From an uncultured Ruminococcus sp. (GTDB lineage: Bacteria > Bacillota > Clostridia > Oscillospirales > Ruminococcaceae), in the NCBI GenBank assembly GCA_900541495.1, contig UQKC01000013.1, forward strand, positions 1 through 45,291: a stretch of DNA of 45,291 nt. Direction: 5' to 3'. The position numbers and the translations under genes are program-made. Below are positions 23,484 to 31,349 of the stretch, in pieces; within the stretch, counting starts at the first letter, position 1, and each line of letters opens with the position of its first letter. The notes under the pieces were generated by a model. That model had not been told where the DNA came from. It worked only from the letters and a program-made list of their open reading frames with translations, and ran no database searches.

Positions 23484-25631
23484 ATGAACTTCGCTTCAAT
23501 CGCAAAAAAGATAAGATCGGTCATACTTATAGCCTTTGTGCTGCTTGCAATGTCGATGTGCGTTATCGCGCTTATGAAAATGCAGATCGTTGACGGTGAA
23601 AAATATCTCGAAAAGGCAAAAAGCACCCGAACCGTAACGCAGGATATAAGCGCACCGCGCGGCGAGATAGTTGATGCCGCAGGAAAAGCCGTTGTCAGCA
23701 ACAAGGTCGGCTACAATGTAATACTCGAAAAAGCGTTTCTTTCCTCCGATACGCAGGAGATAAACAGAATAGTCCTGCGTATTGCGGAAATTCTCGATGA
23801 GGACGGCGTTGACTGGAACGATTCGCTCCCGATAAGCGAAAATACACCCTACACCTTCCTCGAAATGCGTGATTCGGACATCGCAAAGCTGCGAAAAAAC
23901 ATCGCCGTTCAGCCTTATGCGACCGCTGAGGAATGTATCGATGCAATGCTCGATCTTTACGACGTGGACGAAGGCTATACCGTCCGCCAGAAGCGAATCA
24001 TCGTCGGAATACGATACGAAATGACGATACGAAGCTTCTCGCTCGCGAACCGCTATACGCTCTCAGAGGACGTTCCCATGGAAAGCGTTGTAAAGCTTAA
24101 AGAAGCCGCTTTTGAGCTGGAGGGAATGGACGTTGCCGAAGAAGCTATACGAGTTTACGAGGACAACAACTATGCTCCGCACCTTGTCGGAACGGTCGGT
24201 TCGATAAACGCTGAGGAGTATGAAACGCTCAAAGACAGCGGCTATATGCTCAACGATGTTCTCGGCAAGAGCGGCGTTGAAAAAGCTATGGAAAGTCAGC
24301 TCCGCGGAACAACGGGAACGCGTGAACTTGAACTTCTTAACGGGATCGTTTCATCGGATACGATAACAAAGGAACCTGTTCCCGGACATACGGTAAAGCT
24401 CACGATAGATATGGACTATCAGCAGAAAGTCCAGCAGATACTTGAAAATCACATAACGTGGCTGCAAAATCAGACCTCGGTAAATAAAAAGGGTGAAAAC
24501 GCAAACGCAGGCGCTATCGTTGTAACGGACGTAAAAACTGGCGCTATAATCGCGGCGGCAACTTCGCCGACTTATAATATCAACGATTATCTCAACAACT
24601 ATTCCCTTGTTGCGAACGGCGAAAATTCACCGCTCATAAACCGCGCAACATCCGGACTTTACCGACCGGGTTCGACATTCAAAACAGTTACCGCAACGGC
24701 AGGTCTTAACGAGGGTATAATAACTCCAAGCACACTTATTACCTGCAATCAGGTCTACACCTACTGGGACGATTATCAGCCGAAATGTACGGGATATCAC
24801 GGCAGGATAAATGTTGTCACGGCTATCGAAAAATCCTGCAACATCTTTTTCTACGAAACGGGCAGACAGCTCGGCATCGAACGTCTTGCAAGCTATGCGA
24901 AGCTTTATGGCTTCGGTCAGAACACGGGCATCGAAACGGGTGATATGGCAGGCTATTTCGCAACTCCCGAAAGCTTTCAGGAGCGCCGCCTTGAATGGCA
25001 GGCAGGACTTGTTGTTCAGGCAGCGATCGGTCAGTCGGAAACCTATGCAACTCCGCTTCAGCTTGCGATGCAGGCGAACACGATCGCAAACCGCGGAACT
25101 CGCTATAAACCTTACGTTGTTGACAGCGTTTACACCTATAATATGGAACAGCTCGTAATCAAAACTCAGCCGACCGTTGCCGCAACTGTTCCCGATGCAA
25201 CGGGCGTGACTTTTGACAATATCATTGCAGGTATGGAAAATGCTGCAAACTTTGCTCCGTACTCCTATCCTGCTGTAAAGGATTATTACACCAACTATCT
25301 TCTCTCCGAACTCCCCGAGCAGGCGGCTATCAAAACGGGTACGCCGCAGATGACCTCGTCGGAGGACACGGGTTCGTCGTTCATCGGCTTTTACCCCTCG
25401 GAAAACCCCGTTATCGCATTTTCGGGATTCGTTGAACACGGCGAATATTCCAAATTTATGATACGCCAGTTCATCGAAGCATATCTTGACAAGAACTACA
25501 AGGTAGTTTCGCCGAGCGGTATTTCCGATGAGGAAAAGACCGTGCAGCTTGCAGGACTTGACGAAAGTGTTGTTACGGACGTTACTTCTGTCACAACGGA
25601 TTCATCTTCATCGGAGAGCGTCACACAATAA
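23484..25631 (+). CDS. mrdA: Penicillin-binding protein 2, elongation transpeptidase
   Basis: A 715-residue class B penicillin-binding protein that cross-links peptidoglycan in the elongasome. There is one N-terminal membrane helix (about 13-33), then the dimerisation domain starting at TQDISAPRGEIVDAAGKAVVSN. The transpeptidase domain carries all three active-site motifs: S397-T-F-K in RPGSTFK, S451-C-N in KSCNIFF, and K617-T-G-T. The insertion between residues 100 and 200 is usual for clostridial PBP2. The C-terminal tail is Ser/Thr/Val-rich. It follows mreD by 27 bases, and a loose hairpin terminator follows. Confidence 0.95.
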   Translation: MNFASIAKKIRSVILIAFVLLAMSMCVIALMKMQIVDGEKYLEKAKSTRTVTQDISAPRGEIVDAAGKAVVSNKVGYNVILEKAFLSSDTQEINRIVLRIAEILDEDGVDWNDSLPISENTPYTFLEMRDSDIAKLRKNIAVQPYATAEECIDAMLDLYDVDEGYTVRQKRIIVGIRYEMTIRSFSLANRYTLSEDVPMESVVKLKEAAFELEGMDVAEEAIRVYEDNNYAPHLVGTVGSINAEEYETLKDSGYMLNDVLGKSGVEKAMESQLRGTTGTRELELLNGIVSSDTITKEPVPGHTVKLTIDMDYQQKVQQILENHITWLQNQTSVNKKGENANAGAIVVTDVKTGAIIAAATSPTYNINDYLNNYSLVANGENSPLINRATSGLYRPGSTFKTVTATAGLNEGIITPSTLITCNQVYTYWDDYQPKCTGYHGRINVVTAIEKSCNIFFYETGRQLGIERLASYAKLYGFGQNTGIETGDMAGYFATPESFQERRLEWQAGLVVQAAIGQSETYATPLQLAMQANTIANRGTRYKPYVVDSVYTYNMEQLVIKTQPTVAATVPDATGVTFDNIIAGMENAANFAPYSYPAVKDYYTNYLLSELPEQAAIKTGTPQMTSSEDTGSSFIGFYPSENPVIAFSGFVEHGEYSKFMIRQFIEAYLDKNYKVVSPSGISDEEKTVQLAGLDESVVTDVTSVTTDSSSSESVTQ

Positions 25632-25639
25632 TATCAAAC

Positions 25640-25686
25640 AAAGCGTACAGACTGTATTTTTGATATGGTTTGTACGCTTTAATTTT
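25640..25686 (+). terminator. Probable terminator after mrdA
   Basis: Perfect 10-base arms AAAGCGTACA (25640-25649) and TGTACGCTTT (25671-25680) with a 21-base loop, then AATTTTA. The loop is long and the T run interrupted. Confidence 0.6.
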
Positions 25687-25761
25687 ATGTGCAAAACATA
25701 CAAAAGAATTAATAGAATACAAGCTAACTTGACAAAATTGTGCAGAATAATAAAAAAACAC

Positions 25762-25790
25762 TTGGAGTTTTGCCAAAAGTGTGATACAAT
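25762..25790 (+). promoter_or_regulatory. Promoter of minD
   Basis: TTGGAG (25762-25767), 17 bases, TACAAT (25785-25790). Confidence 0.55.
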
Positions 25791-25803
25791 ATAAATAATT
25801 GAT

Positions 25804-25842
25804 AGCCGTATGCAGGGATATCGAGCATCGGCTGCATTTTTT
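25804..25842 (+). terminator. Terminator-like hairpin in the minD leader
   Basis: AGCCG plus ATGC (25804-25813) pair with GCAT plus CGGCT (25825-25833) around one bulge, followed after GCA by six T (25837-25842). It lies between the promoter and the ATG, so it could act as an attenuator; the stem is short. Confidence 0.35.
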
Positions 25843-25865
25843 CTCTGTTACAGGAAGGTGTTTTT

Positions 25866-26612
25866 ATGTCTAAGATAATTGCTATAACATCCGGTAAAGG
25901 CGGTACGGGCAAATCCACGATCTGTGCCGAACTGGGCTTCGCTCTTGCAAAACAGGGTCACAGAACCCTTATCATAGAACTTGACTTCGGACTTCGCTGC
26001 CTTGATATCATGCTTGGCGTAAAGGACGATGTAAAATACGATCTCGGTTCGGTCATCTCGGGCGAAGTCGATGTTTATCAGGCTACCACGCCCGTTAAAA
26101 TTGCTTCAAACCTCAGCCTCGTGTGCGCTCCGGAAGACCCGTTCTCAAAGGTCGATGCAGCAACTATCAAGCGCATCTGCGAGGAAATGAGAAAATATTA
26201 CGAGTACATAATCGTTGATACCTCCGCAGGTACGAATGAAAGCGTTTTCGACGTTGTTGAGCAGTCCGACCTTATCCTCATCAACACAACACCTGACCCT
26301 ATCTGCGTTCGTGACGCGCGTGCTATGTCCGATGAATTTTATAAGCGCGGAAACAAGAAGCAGCGTCTTATCATCAACAAGATCGACCCTGAGATATTCC
26401 AGTCGGATATCATCAAGGATCTTGATGATATCATCGATACAGTTGGTGTTCAGCTTATCGGTGTTATCCCGAACGATGACGCAGTAGTTATTTCCACGGG
26501 CAAGGGTGTTCCGCTCCCATCAGGTTCAAACGCATTCAAAGCATTTGACGCTATCTCACGCCGCATAAAGGGCGAAGATGTTCCGCTCAGCTTCAAAATG
26601 CTTCTCCAGTAA
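25866..26612 (+). CDS. minD: Septum-site determining ATPase MinD
   Basis: A 248-residue ParA/MinD-type ATPase that places the division septum. The deviant Walker A is GKGGTGKST (residues 10-18). LIIELDFGLRCLDIMLGVKDDVKYDLGSVISGE and IIVDTSAGTNESVFDVVEQSDLILINTTPDP follow the MinD pattern rather than plasmid ParA. A C-terminal amphipathic helix, which normally ties MinD to the membrane, is hard to see: after GEDVPL only SFKMLLQ remains. No minC or minE gene is next to it. It sits behind mreBCD-mrdA, as in clostridial shape clusters. ATG follows AGGAAGG. Confidence 0.88.
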   Translation: MSKIIAITSGKGGTGKSTICAELGFALAKQGHRTLIIELDFGLRCLDIMLGVKDDVKYDLGSVISGEVDVYQATTPVKIASNLSLVCAPEDPFSKVDAATIKRICEEMRKYYEYIIVDTSAGTNESVFDVVEQSDLILINTTPDPICVRDARAMSDEFYKRGNKKQRLIINKIDPEIFQSDIIKDLDDIIDTVGVQLIGVIPNDDAVVISTGKGVPLPSGSNAFKAFDAISRRIKGEDVPLSFKMLLQ

Positions 26613-26679
26613 GGCTAATACGATGCCGCAGTGCATCGAATCGGAATAAAAAATATATATAGAAGGGGAGTTTCGTCCA

Positions 26680-27084
26680 ATGAATATCGCACTTATTGCA
26701 CACGACTCGAAAAAAGAATTGCTTGTTCAATTCTGCATTGCTTATTGCGGAATTCTTTCAAAACATAACATTTGTGCAACAGGAACAACAGGAAAGATGG
26801 TTGCTCAGGCAACAGGACTTAATATAAAAAGCTATCTCAGCGGTTCTCAGGGCGGCGACCAGCAGATCTGCGCAAGAATTTCCTGCAACGAGATCGACCT
26901 GCTGCTGTTCTTCCGTGACCCACTTTCACCAAAGCCGCATGAGCCTAACGAAATGAACCTTTTAAGACTTTGCGACGTGCACAATATCCCTGTTGCGACG
27001 AATATAGCAACAGCGGAAGCGCTTATTCATGCGCTCGAAAGAGGCGACCTCGACTGGCGACAGATCGTCAATCCGAATGCATAA
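26680..27084 (+). CDS. mgsA: Methylglyoxal synthase
   Basis: A 134-residue enzyme that converts dihydroxyacetone phosphate to methylglyoxal, bypassing lower glycolysis under phosphate stress. The family motifs are visible: IALIAHDSKKELLV at the N-terminus, GTTG (35-38, phosphate binding), LSGSQGGDQQI with the catalytic aspartate, FFRDPLSPKPHEPN, and CDVHNIPVATNIATAEALI. Length is typical. ATG follows AAGGGGAG with about 9 bases. It is probably transcribed with minD, 67 bases upstream, and ends at a good terminator. Confidence 0.96.
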   Translation: MNIALIAHDSKKELLVQFCIAYCGILSKHNICATGTTGKMVAQATGLNIKSYLSGSQGGDQQICARISCNEIDLLLFFRDPLSPKPHEPNEMNLLRLCDVHNIPVATNIATAEALIHALERGDLDWRQIVNPNA

Positions 27085-27091
27085 AATATTT

Positions 27092-27121
27092 ACGGCAGAA
27101 TCCAGGGTTCTGCCGTTTTTT
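27092..27121 (+). terminator. Terminator after mgsA
   Basis: Arms ACGGCAGAA / TTCTGCCGT with a 7-base loop and a run of T. Confidence 0.92.
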
Positions 27122-27150
27122 ATTTTGTTTGTTAATTCACAACTTTTCAC

Positions 27151-27179
27151 TTGACAACAAGGCGTTTATGCGTTATACT
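27151..27179 (+). promoter_or_regulatory. Sigma-A promoter of the hisS-aspS operon
   Basis: TTGACA (27151-27156), 17 bases, TATACT (27174-27179). It lies directly before the T-box leader. Confidence 0.8.
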
Positions 27180-27184
27180 TATCT

Positions 27185-27440
27185 TTATAAAGGCTATGAT
27201 AAAGAGAGTAGCGGACTTTTTTCTCCCAAAGAGAGGGCGAGTTGGTGAAAACGCTCGGAGAGGTTGTGCGTGAAGGACACTTTTGAGCCGCTGTATGAAC
27301 AATGGAGCGCAGTTTTCTCCCAAAGTACAGCCGTTTCCTGCGTTAAGGGGCATAAAAGTTCGGTTATTCCGATAAAATAGGGTGGCACCACGATTTTTAC
27401 AAGTCGTCCCTTGTTCTCGCGACAAGGACGGCTTTTATTA
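27185..27440 (+). ncRNA. T-box riboswitch in the hisS-aspS leader
   Basis: A tRNA-sensing leader. The T-box sequence AGGGTGGCACCACG (27379-27392) is followed by a terminator stem (27405-27414 with 27422-27430) and TTTTATT. An AGAGAGT-type start of stem I lies near 27203. The specifier region reads AAGGACACTTTT (about 27273-27284), which holds both GAC (Asp, 27276-27278) and CAC (His, 27278-27280). In the T-box the acceptor-pairing tetranucleotide is TGGC, which would match a discriminator G73. That base is usual for tRNA-Asp, whereas bacterial tRNA-His normally has C73. So uncharged tRNA-Asp, or both tRNAs, may be sensed. Confidence 0.9.
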
Positions 27441-27471
27441 TTTCGCAAAAAAGCTGAAAAGGAGTTTTGAT

Positions 27472-28800
27472 ATGGAGCTTATCACAAAAAGACCAAAGGG
27501 TACGCAGGACGTTAAGCCTGCTGACGTTTACAAGTGGCACACTGTCGAGCAGATCGCCGCTGAAACCGCAGAATGTTACGGCTTTAAGGAAATTCGCTTC
27601 CCAACTTTTGAAAACACCAAGCTTTTCAAGCGCAGCGTTGGTGATTCGACGGACGTTGTACAGAAAGAAATGTACGGTGTGACCGCAAAGAGTTCCGCCA
27701 ACGGCAAGGACGATGATGATTTTACGCTTCGTCCCGAGGGTACAGCAGGTGCGGCGAGAGCTGTTCTCGAAAACGGTATGCTTTCGGACGCACTTCCGCA
27801 GAAAGTTTACTACAACATTTCCTGTTTCAGACACGAAAAGCCGCAGGCAGGCAGACTTCGTGAATTCCACCAGTTCGGTGCGGAGATGTACGGAAGCGCT
27901 TCTCCTGCCGCTGATGCTGAAATGATCGCAATGGTCGATGCTTTCCTGCGCCGTCTTGGAATAAAGGGCATTGCGCTCAACATCAACTCTATCGGCTGCC
28001 CGAAGTGCCGCGGCGAATATCACAAGGCTTTGAAGAGCTATTTTGAGGGCAGAAAGGACGAGCTTTGCGGAACTTGTCAGGAACGTCTTGAAAAGAATCC
28101 TATGAGAATTCTTGACTGCAAGAGTCCGATATGCCAGGGCATTGCAAAGGACGCTCCCGTTATTCTCGATTATCTCTGCGACGACTGCAAGAGCCACTTT
28201 GAAAAGCTTCAGAAGAATCTTACTGCGATGAACATTGAGTTCACCGTCAACCCGAAGATCGTAAGAGGTCTTGACTACTACACAAAGACGGTTTTCGAGT
28301 TCGTTACAACGAGCATCGGTGCGCAGGGAACAGTCTGCGGCGGCGGACGTTATGACGGACTTATCGAACAGCTCGGCGGCGCTCCGACTCCTGCTCTCGG
28401 CTTTGCAATGGGTATTGAACGTCTTATTATGACAATGGAAAGTCAGGGCTGCGACTTTATCGAGCCGAAGAAGTGCGCTCTCTACATTGCCGCAATGGAC
28501 GAGGCTGCACTTGAAAAGGCTATCGTTCTCACAAAAACGCTTCGCGATGACGGTATCTGGGCAGAATACGACCTCGCAGGCCGTGGATTAAAGGCGCAGA
28601 TGAAGTATGCGAACAAACTCGGCGCAGATTTCTCAATGGTTCTCGGCAGCAACGAGATAGAGAGCGGTAAGGCAAACCTTAAAAATATGGAAACAGGCGA
28701 GCAGACGGAAATTTCCCTCGGTGACTCGTTCCTCGATGATTTCTCAAACATTTCTGTTGCGAATATGTTCAGCGGTGTGCTGAATGATATTGATATCTGA
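27472..28800 (+). CDS. hisS: Histidyl-tRNA synthetase
   Basis: A 442-residue class II aminoacyl-tRNA synthetase charging tRNA-His. Motif 1 region KRPKGTQDVKP leads the protein. TLRPEGTAGAARAV and motif 2 (FRHEKPQAGRLREFHQFGAEMYG) come next. The histidine-specific RGLDYYTKTVFEFV and motif 3 ALGFAMGIERL complete the catalytic core. A cysteine-rich insertion domain (CPKC, CGTCQERL, DCKSPICQ, CDDC) is typical of clostridial HisRS. The C-terminal anticodon-binding domain begins near ALYIAAMDE. ATG 27472 follows AAAAGGAG; the longer frame upstream overlaps the T-box and is not used. Confidence 0.97.
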   Translation: MELITKRPKGTQDVKPADVYKWHTVEQIAAETAECYGFKEIRFPTFENTKLFKRSVGDSTDVVQKEMYGVTAKSSANGKDDDDFTLRPEGTAGAARAVLENGMLSDALPQKVYYNISCFRHEKPQAGRLREFHQFGAEMYGSASPAADAEMIAMVDAFLRRLGIKGIALNINSIGCPKCRGEYHKALKSYFEGRKDELCGTCQERLEKNPMRILDCKSPICQGIAKDAPVILDYLCDDCKSHFEKLQKNLTAMNIEFTVNPKIVRGLDYYTKTVFEFVTTSIGAQGTVCGGGRYDGLIEQLGGAPTPALGFAMGIERLIMTMESQGCDFIEPKKCALYIAAMDEAALEKAIVLTKTLRDDGIWAEYDLAGRGLKAQMKYANKLGADFSMVLGSNEIESGKANLKNMETGEQTEISLGDSFLDDFSNISVANMFSGVLNDIDI

Positions 28801-28913
28801 TCTTGGAATATCCTAAGAGGAAACGCTTGCGTTTACCCGAATATGATTATTCCCAAAACGGTGCATATTTCATTACGATATGCACACAAAATAGGGAAAA
28901 ACTATTCGGCAAC

Positions 28914-28939
28914 GTAGGGGCGGATTCTATATCCGCCCG
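28914..28939. repeat. REP palindrome inside the RAYT gene (forward)
   Basis: GTAGGGGCGGATTCTATATC and CGCCCG: the same core as in the intergenic copies at 20306, 31161 and 42046. Confidence 0.8.
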
Positions 28940-29072
28940 TATGATCTCCGATATTTTTGAAAAAACAATATCGGAATATAAAGACGTAAATTGCCCGATA
29001 TATGTTGTAATGCCGAATCATTTTCACGCAATAATAACGATTGAAAAAGATTATTGCCTGAAAGGGTTTGAG

Positions 29073-29098
29073 CGGGCGGATATAGAATCCGCCCCTAC
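29073..29098. repeat. REP palindrome inside the RAYT gene (inverted)
   Basis: Reverse complement of the copy at 28914-28939, about 134 bases away, so the two form an inverted pair within the coding region. Confidence 0.8.
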
Positions 29099-29325
29099 GA
29101 TATCGGAAGTTGTTCAGTCTTTTAAAAGACACTCGACAATAGAGTATATCAAATTGGTAAAACAAGGGCTTGCACAGCCGTTTGAAAAAAGGTTTGGCAG
29201 CGTTCCTATTACGACCATATTATCCGAAACAAAAACGATTTTCGGATGATATGGAAATATATTGATGAAAACCCTTTAAATTGGGAAAATGATTGCTTTT
29301 ATATATAATCAAGGAGGAAAATAAA

Positions 29326-31107
29326 ATGGCAGACACAATGGCAGGCCTCCACCGCACACATTATTGCGGCGAGGTCCTTAAAGCAGGAGAAACAGTTACA
29401 GTCGGCGGCTACGTTGACACGGTCAGAAACAAGGGCGGTATCATCTTTATCGTTCTTCGTGACAGAACGGGCGTTGTTCAGCTCACATTTAACGAAACAA
29501 CAGACAAGGCAGTTTTTGAAAAGGCTGCTTCCTGCCACTCGGAATATGTTCTTATGGCAAAGGGTGAAGTTCGTGAGCGTGAGAGCGTGAACGACAAGAT
29601 CGCTACGGGTCACGTTGAGATCTTCGTTGACGACCTCCGTATCCTCGCAAAGGCTCAGACACCGCCGTTCGAGATCGTTGACGACACAAACACTAACGAG
29701 GAGCTTCGCTTAAAGTACCGTTACCTCGACCTTCGCCGCAAGAAGCTTCAGGATAACATCATCAAGAGAAGCAAGATCGCTAAGGTCGCAAGAGATTACT
29801 TCGCAGAGAACGGCTTTATCGAAATTGAAACTCCTATGATGATAAAGTCAACTCCCGAGGGCGCAAGAGATTACCTCGTTCCGTCAAGAGTTCACCCGGG
29901 CAAGTTCTATGCTCTCCCACAGTCGCCGCAGATCTACAAGCAGCTCCTTATGATCGCAGGCTTCGACAGATATATCCAGCTTGCGCGCTGCTTCCGTGAC
30001 GAAGACCTCCGTGCAGACAGACAGCCCGAGTTCACACAGATCGACCTTGAAATGTCTTTCGTTGATACGGAAGATATTATGCAGATGGCAGAAGGCTTCG
30101 TAAAGAGAGAATTCTCCGAAGTTCTCGGCATCGATATCCCAACTCCGCTCCCAAGACTTACCTACACCGAAGCTATGAATCGTTACGGCTCGGATAAGCC
30201 TGATACACGTTTCGGAATGGAGATAACCGACATTACCGACACCGTTAAGGGCACGGATTTCGTTGTGTTCAGCTCCGCTATTGAAGCAGGCGGCACAGTT
30301 CGGGCTATCACAGCAAAGAACGCAGCAGCAACTCTTACAAGAAAAGAAATAGACAAGCTCATCGAACACGCAAAGGGCATCGGCGCAAAGGGTCTTGCCT
30401 ATATCCGTTGGCACGACGACGCTCCGAACTGCTCGTTCGGCAAGTTCCTCAAGGACGGCGAGCTTGACGCTATCCTTAAAGCAACAGGCGCAGAAAAGGG
30501 CGATGTAGTCCTCATCGCAGCAGACAAGAACAACGTTGTTCTTCCTCTCCTCGGCGCACTCCGTCTTAAAGTTGCAAAGCAGCTTGATATTATTCCCGAG
30601 GGCAAGTTCAACTTCCTTTGGATCACAGAGTTCCCGTTCTTTGAATGGAACGAAGAAACACAGCACTGGGACGCTATGCACCACCCATTCACAATGCCGA
30701 TGGACGAGTGCTTACAGTACCTCGACAGCGACCCGAGCAAGGTATTCGCAAAGGCTTATGACCTCGTTCTCAACGGCACAGAGCTTTCGAGCGGCTCTAT
30801 CCGTATCACAGACTATGAACTCCAGCAGAAGATGTTCGAGTCACTCGGTCTTACTGACGAAGAAATTCAGGCGAAGTTCGGCTTCCTCGTTGACGCATAC
30901 AAGTACGGCGCAGCACCGCACGGCGGTATGGGAATCGGACTTGACAGACTTTCGATGATAATGTGCGGCGCGGATAACCTCCGTGATGTCCTCGCATTCC
31001 CGAAGGTACAGAACGCATCGGAGCTTATGTCTGCCTGCCCTGCCGTAGTCGATAAGGACAGCCTTGATATCCTCGGCATTGCTGTTACAAAGACGGAAGA
31101 AGAATAA
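29326..31107 (+). CDS. aspS: Aspartyl-tRNA synthetase
   Basis: A 593-residue bacterial-type class II synthetase charging tRNA-Asp. The N-terminal OB-fold binds the anticodon (VGGYVDTVRNKGGIIFIVLRDRTG). LRLKYRYLDLRR, YALPQSPQIYKQLLM, and motif 2 (ARCFRDEDLRADRQPEFTQIDLEMSF) follow. A bacterial GAD-type insertion fills the middle (FVVFSSAIEAGGTVRAI to about residue 420). Motif 3 is GGMGIGLDRLSMIMCG. ATG 29326 follows AAGGAGG. It is in the hisS operon, although RAYT debris separates the two genes by 525 bases. A REP composite and a strong terminator follow. Confidence 0.97.
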   Translation: MADTMAGLHRTHYCGEVLKAGETVTVGGYVDTVRNKGGIIFIVLRDRTGVVQLTFNETTDKAVFEKAASCHSEYVLMAKGEVRERESVNDKIATGHVEIFVDDLRILAKAQTPPFEIVDDTNTNEELRLKYRYLDLRRKKLQDNIIKRSKIAKVARDYFAENGFIEIETPMMIKSTPEGARDYLVPSRVHPGKFYALPQSPQIYKQLLMIAGFDRYIQLARCFRDEDLRADRQPEFTQIDLEMSFVDTEDIMQMAEGFVKREFSEVLGIDIPTPLPRLTYTEAMNRYGSDKPDTRFGMEITDITDTVKGTDFVVFSSAIEAGGTVRAITAKNAAATLTRKEIDKLIEHAKGIGAKGLAYIRWHDDAPNCSFGKFLKDGELDAILKATGAEKGDVVLIAADKNNVVLPLLGALRLKVAKQLDIIPEGKFNFLWITEFPFFEWNEETQHWDAMHHPFTMPMDECLQYLDSDPSKVFAKAYDLVLNGTELSSGSIRITDYELQQKMFESLGLTDEEIQAKFGFLVDAYKYGAAPHGGMGIGLDRLSMIMCGADNLRDVLAFPKVQNASELMSACPAVVDKDSLDILGIAVTKTEEE

Positions 31108-31269
31108 GTTTAATGCGTAATGCGTAATTATTTATACTCCGTTAGTTTGTAGTGAAAATTGTAGGGGCGGATTCCATATCCGCCCGCTGCAAACCCTATA
31201 TTTTAGGCAAAATTTTCGTAGGGACGGTTTGCACGTTCCTCGCCGCAAGGCGTTTTGCGATAAAACGTA
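31108..31269. repeat. REP-like composite element (left half type)
   Basis: After the aspS stop come an AATGCGTAATTATTTAT-like leader, REP palindrome 1 (31161-31186) and palindrome 2 (31218-31245), in the same order and with the same spacers as at 20245-20530. Confidence 0.75.
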
Positions 31270-31314
31270 TGCCCCTTTTTCAATGGTTGTACCATTGAAA
31301 AAGGGGCATTTTTT
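31270..31314 (+). terminator. Terminator of the hisS-aspS operon
   Basis: An 18-base perfect inverted repeat (TGCCCCTTTTTCAATGGT and its complement, 3-base loop) ending at 31308, followed by six T. The T run leads straight into AGAGGTGACCT (31315-31325), the right terminal end of the element at 10686-10859. Confidence 0.88.
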
Positions 31315-31349
31315 AGAGGTGACCTATAGTTTTAATTGGTGCTTAGAAT

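Larger units (their letters stand above)
28803..29308 (+). pseudogene. REP-associated tyrosine transposase (RAYT), frameshifted, with internal REP sequences
   Basis: The reading frame begins with TTG (EYPKRKRLRLPEYDYSQNGAYF) and shows the Y1 transposase (IS200/IS605-like) signs: YFITICTQNREKLFG and the metal-binding histidines in VMPNHFHAII. After GLAQPFEK the frame is lost at a run of six A (about 29185-29190). One base back, it continues as WQRSYYDHIIRN, which includes the catalytic-tyrosine region, then IWKYIDENPLNWENDCFYI and TAA at 29306-29308. Two REP palindromes lie inside and are translated as VGADSISAR and RADIESAPT. The gene sits between hisS and aspS. It is probably inactive, unless -1 frameshifting at the A run restores it. 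Confidence 0.82.

Noticed and set aside
24627..25439. Long minus-strand ORF opposite mrdA
   Set aside because: It lies fully antisense to the PBP2 transpeptidase domain with its catalytic motifs, and its protein has no recognisable domain or ribosome site.
27397..28197. Minus-strand ORF opposite hisS
   Set aside because: It is a shadow of the hisS catalytic domain.
29884..30684. Long minus-strand ORF opposite aspS
   Set aside because: It is antisense to conserved AspRS motifs, and its composition is that of a shadow frame.
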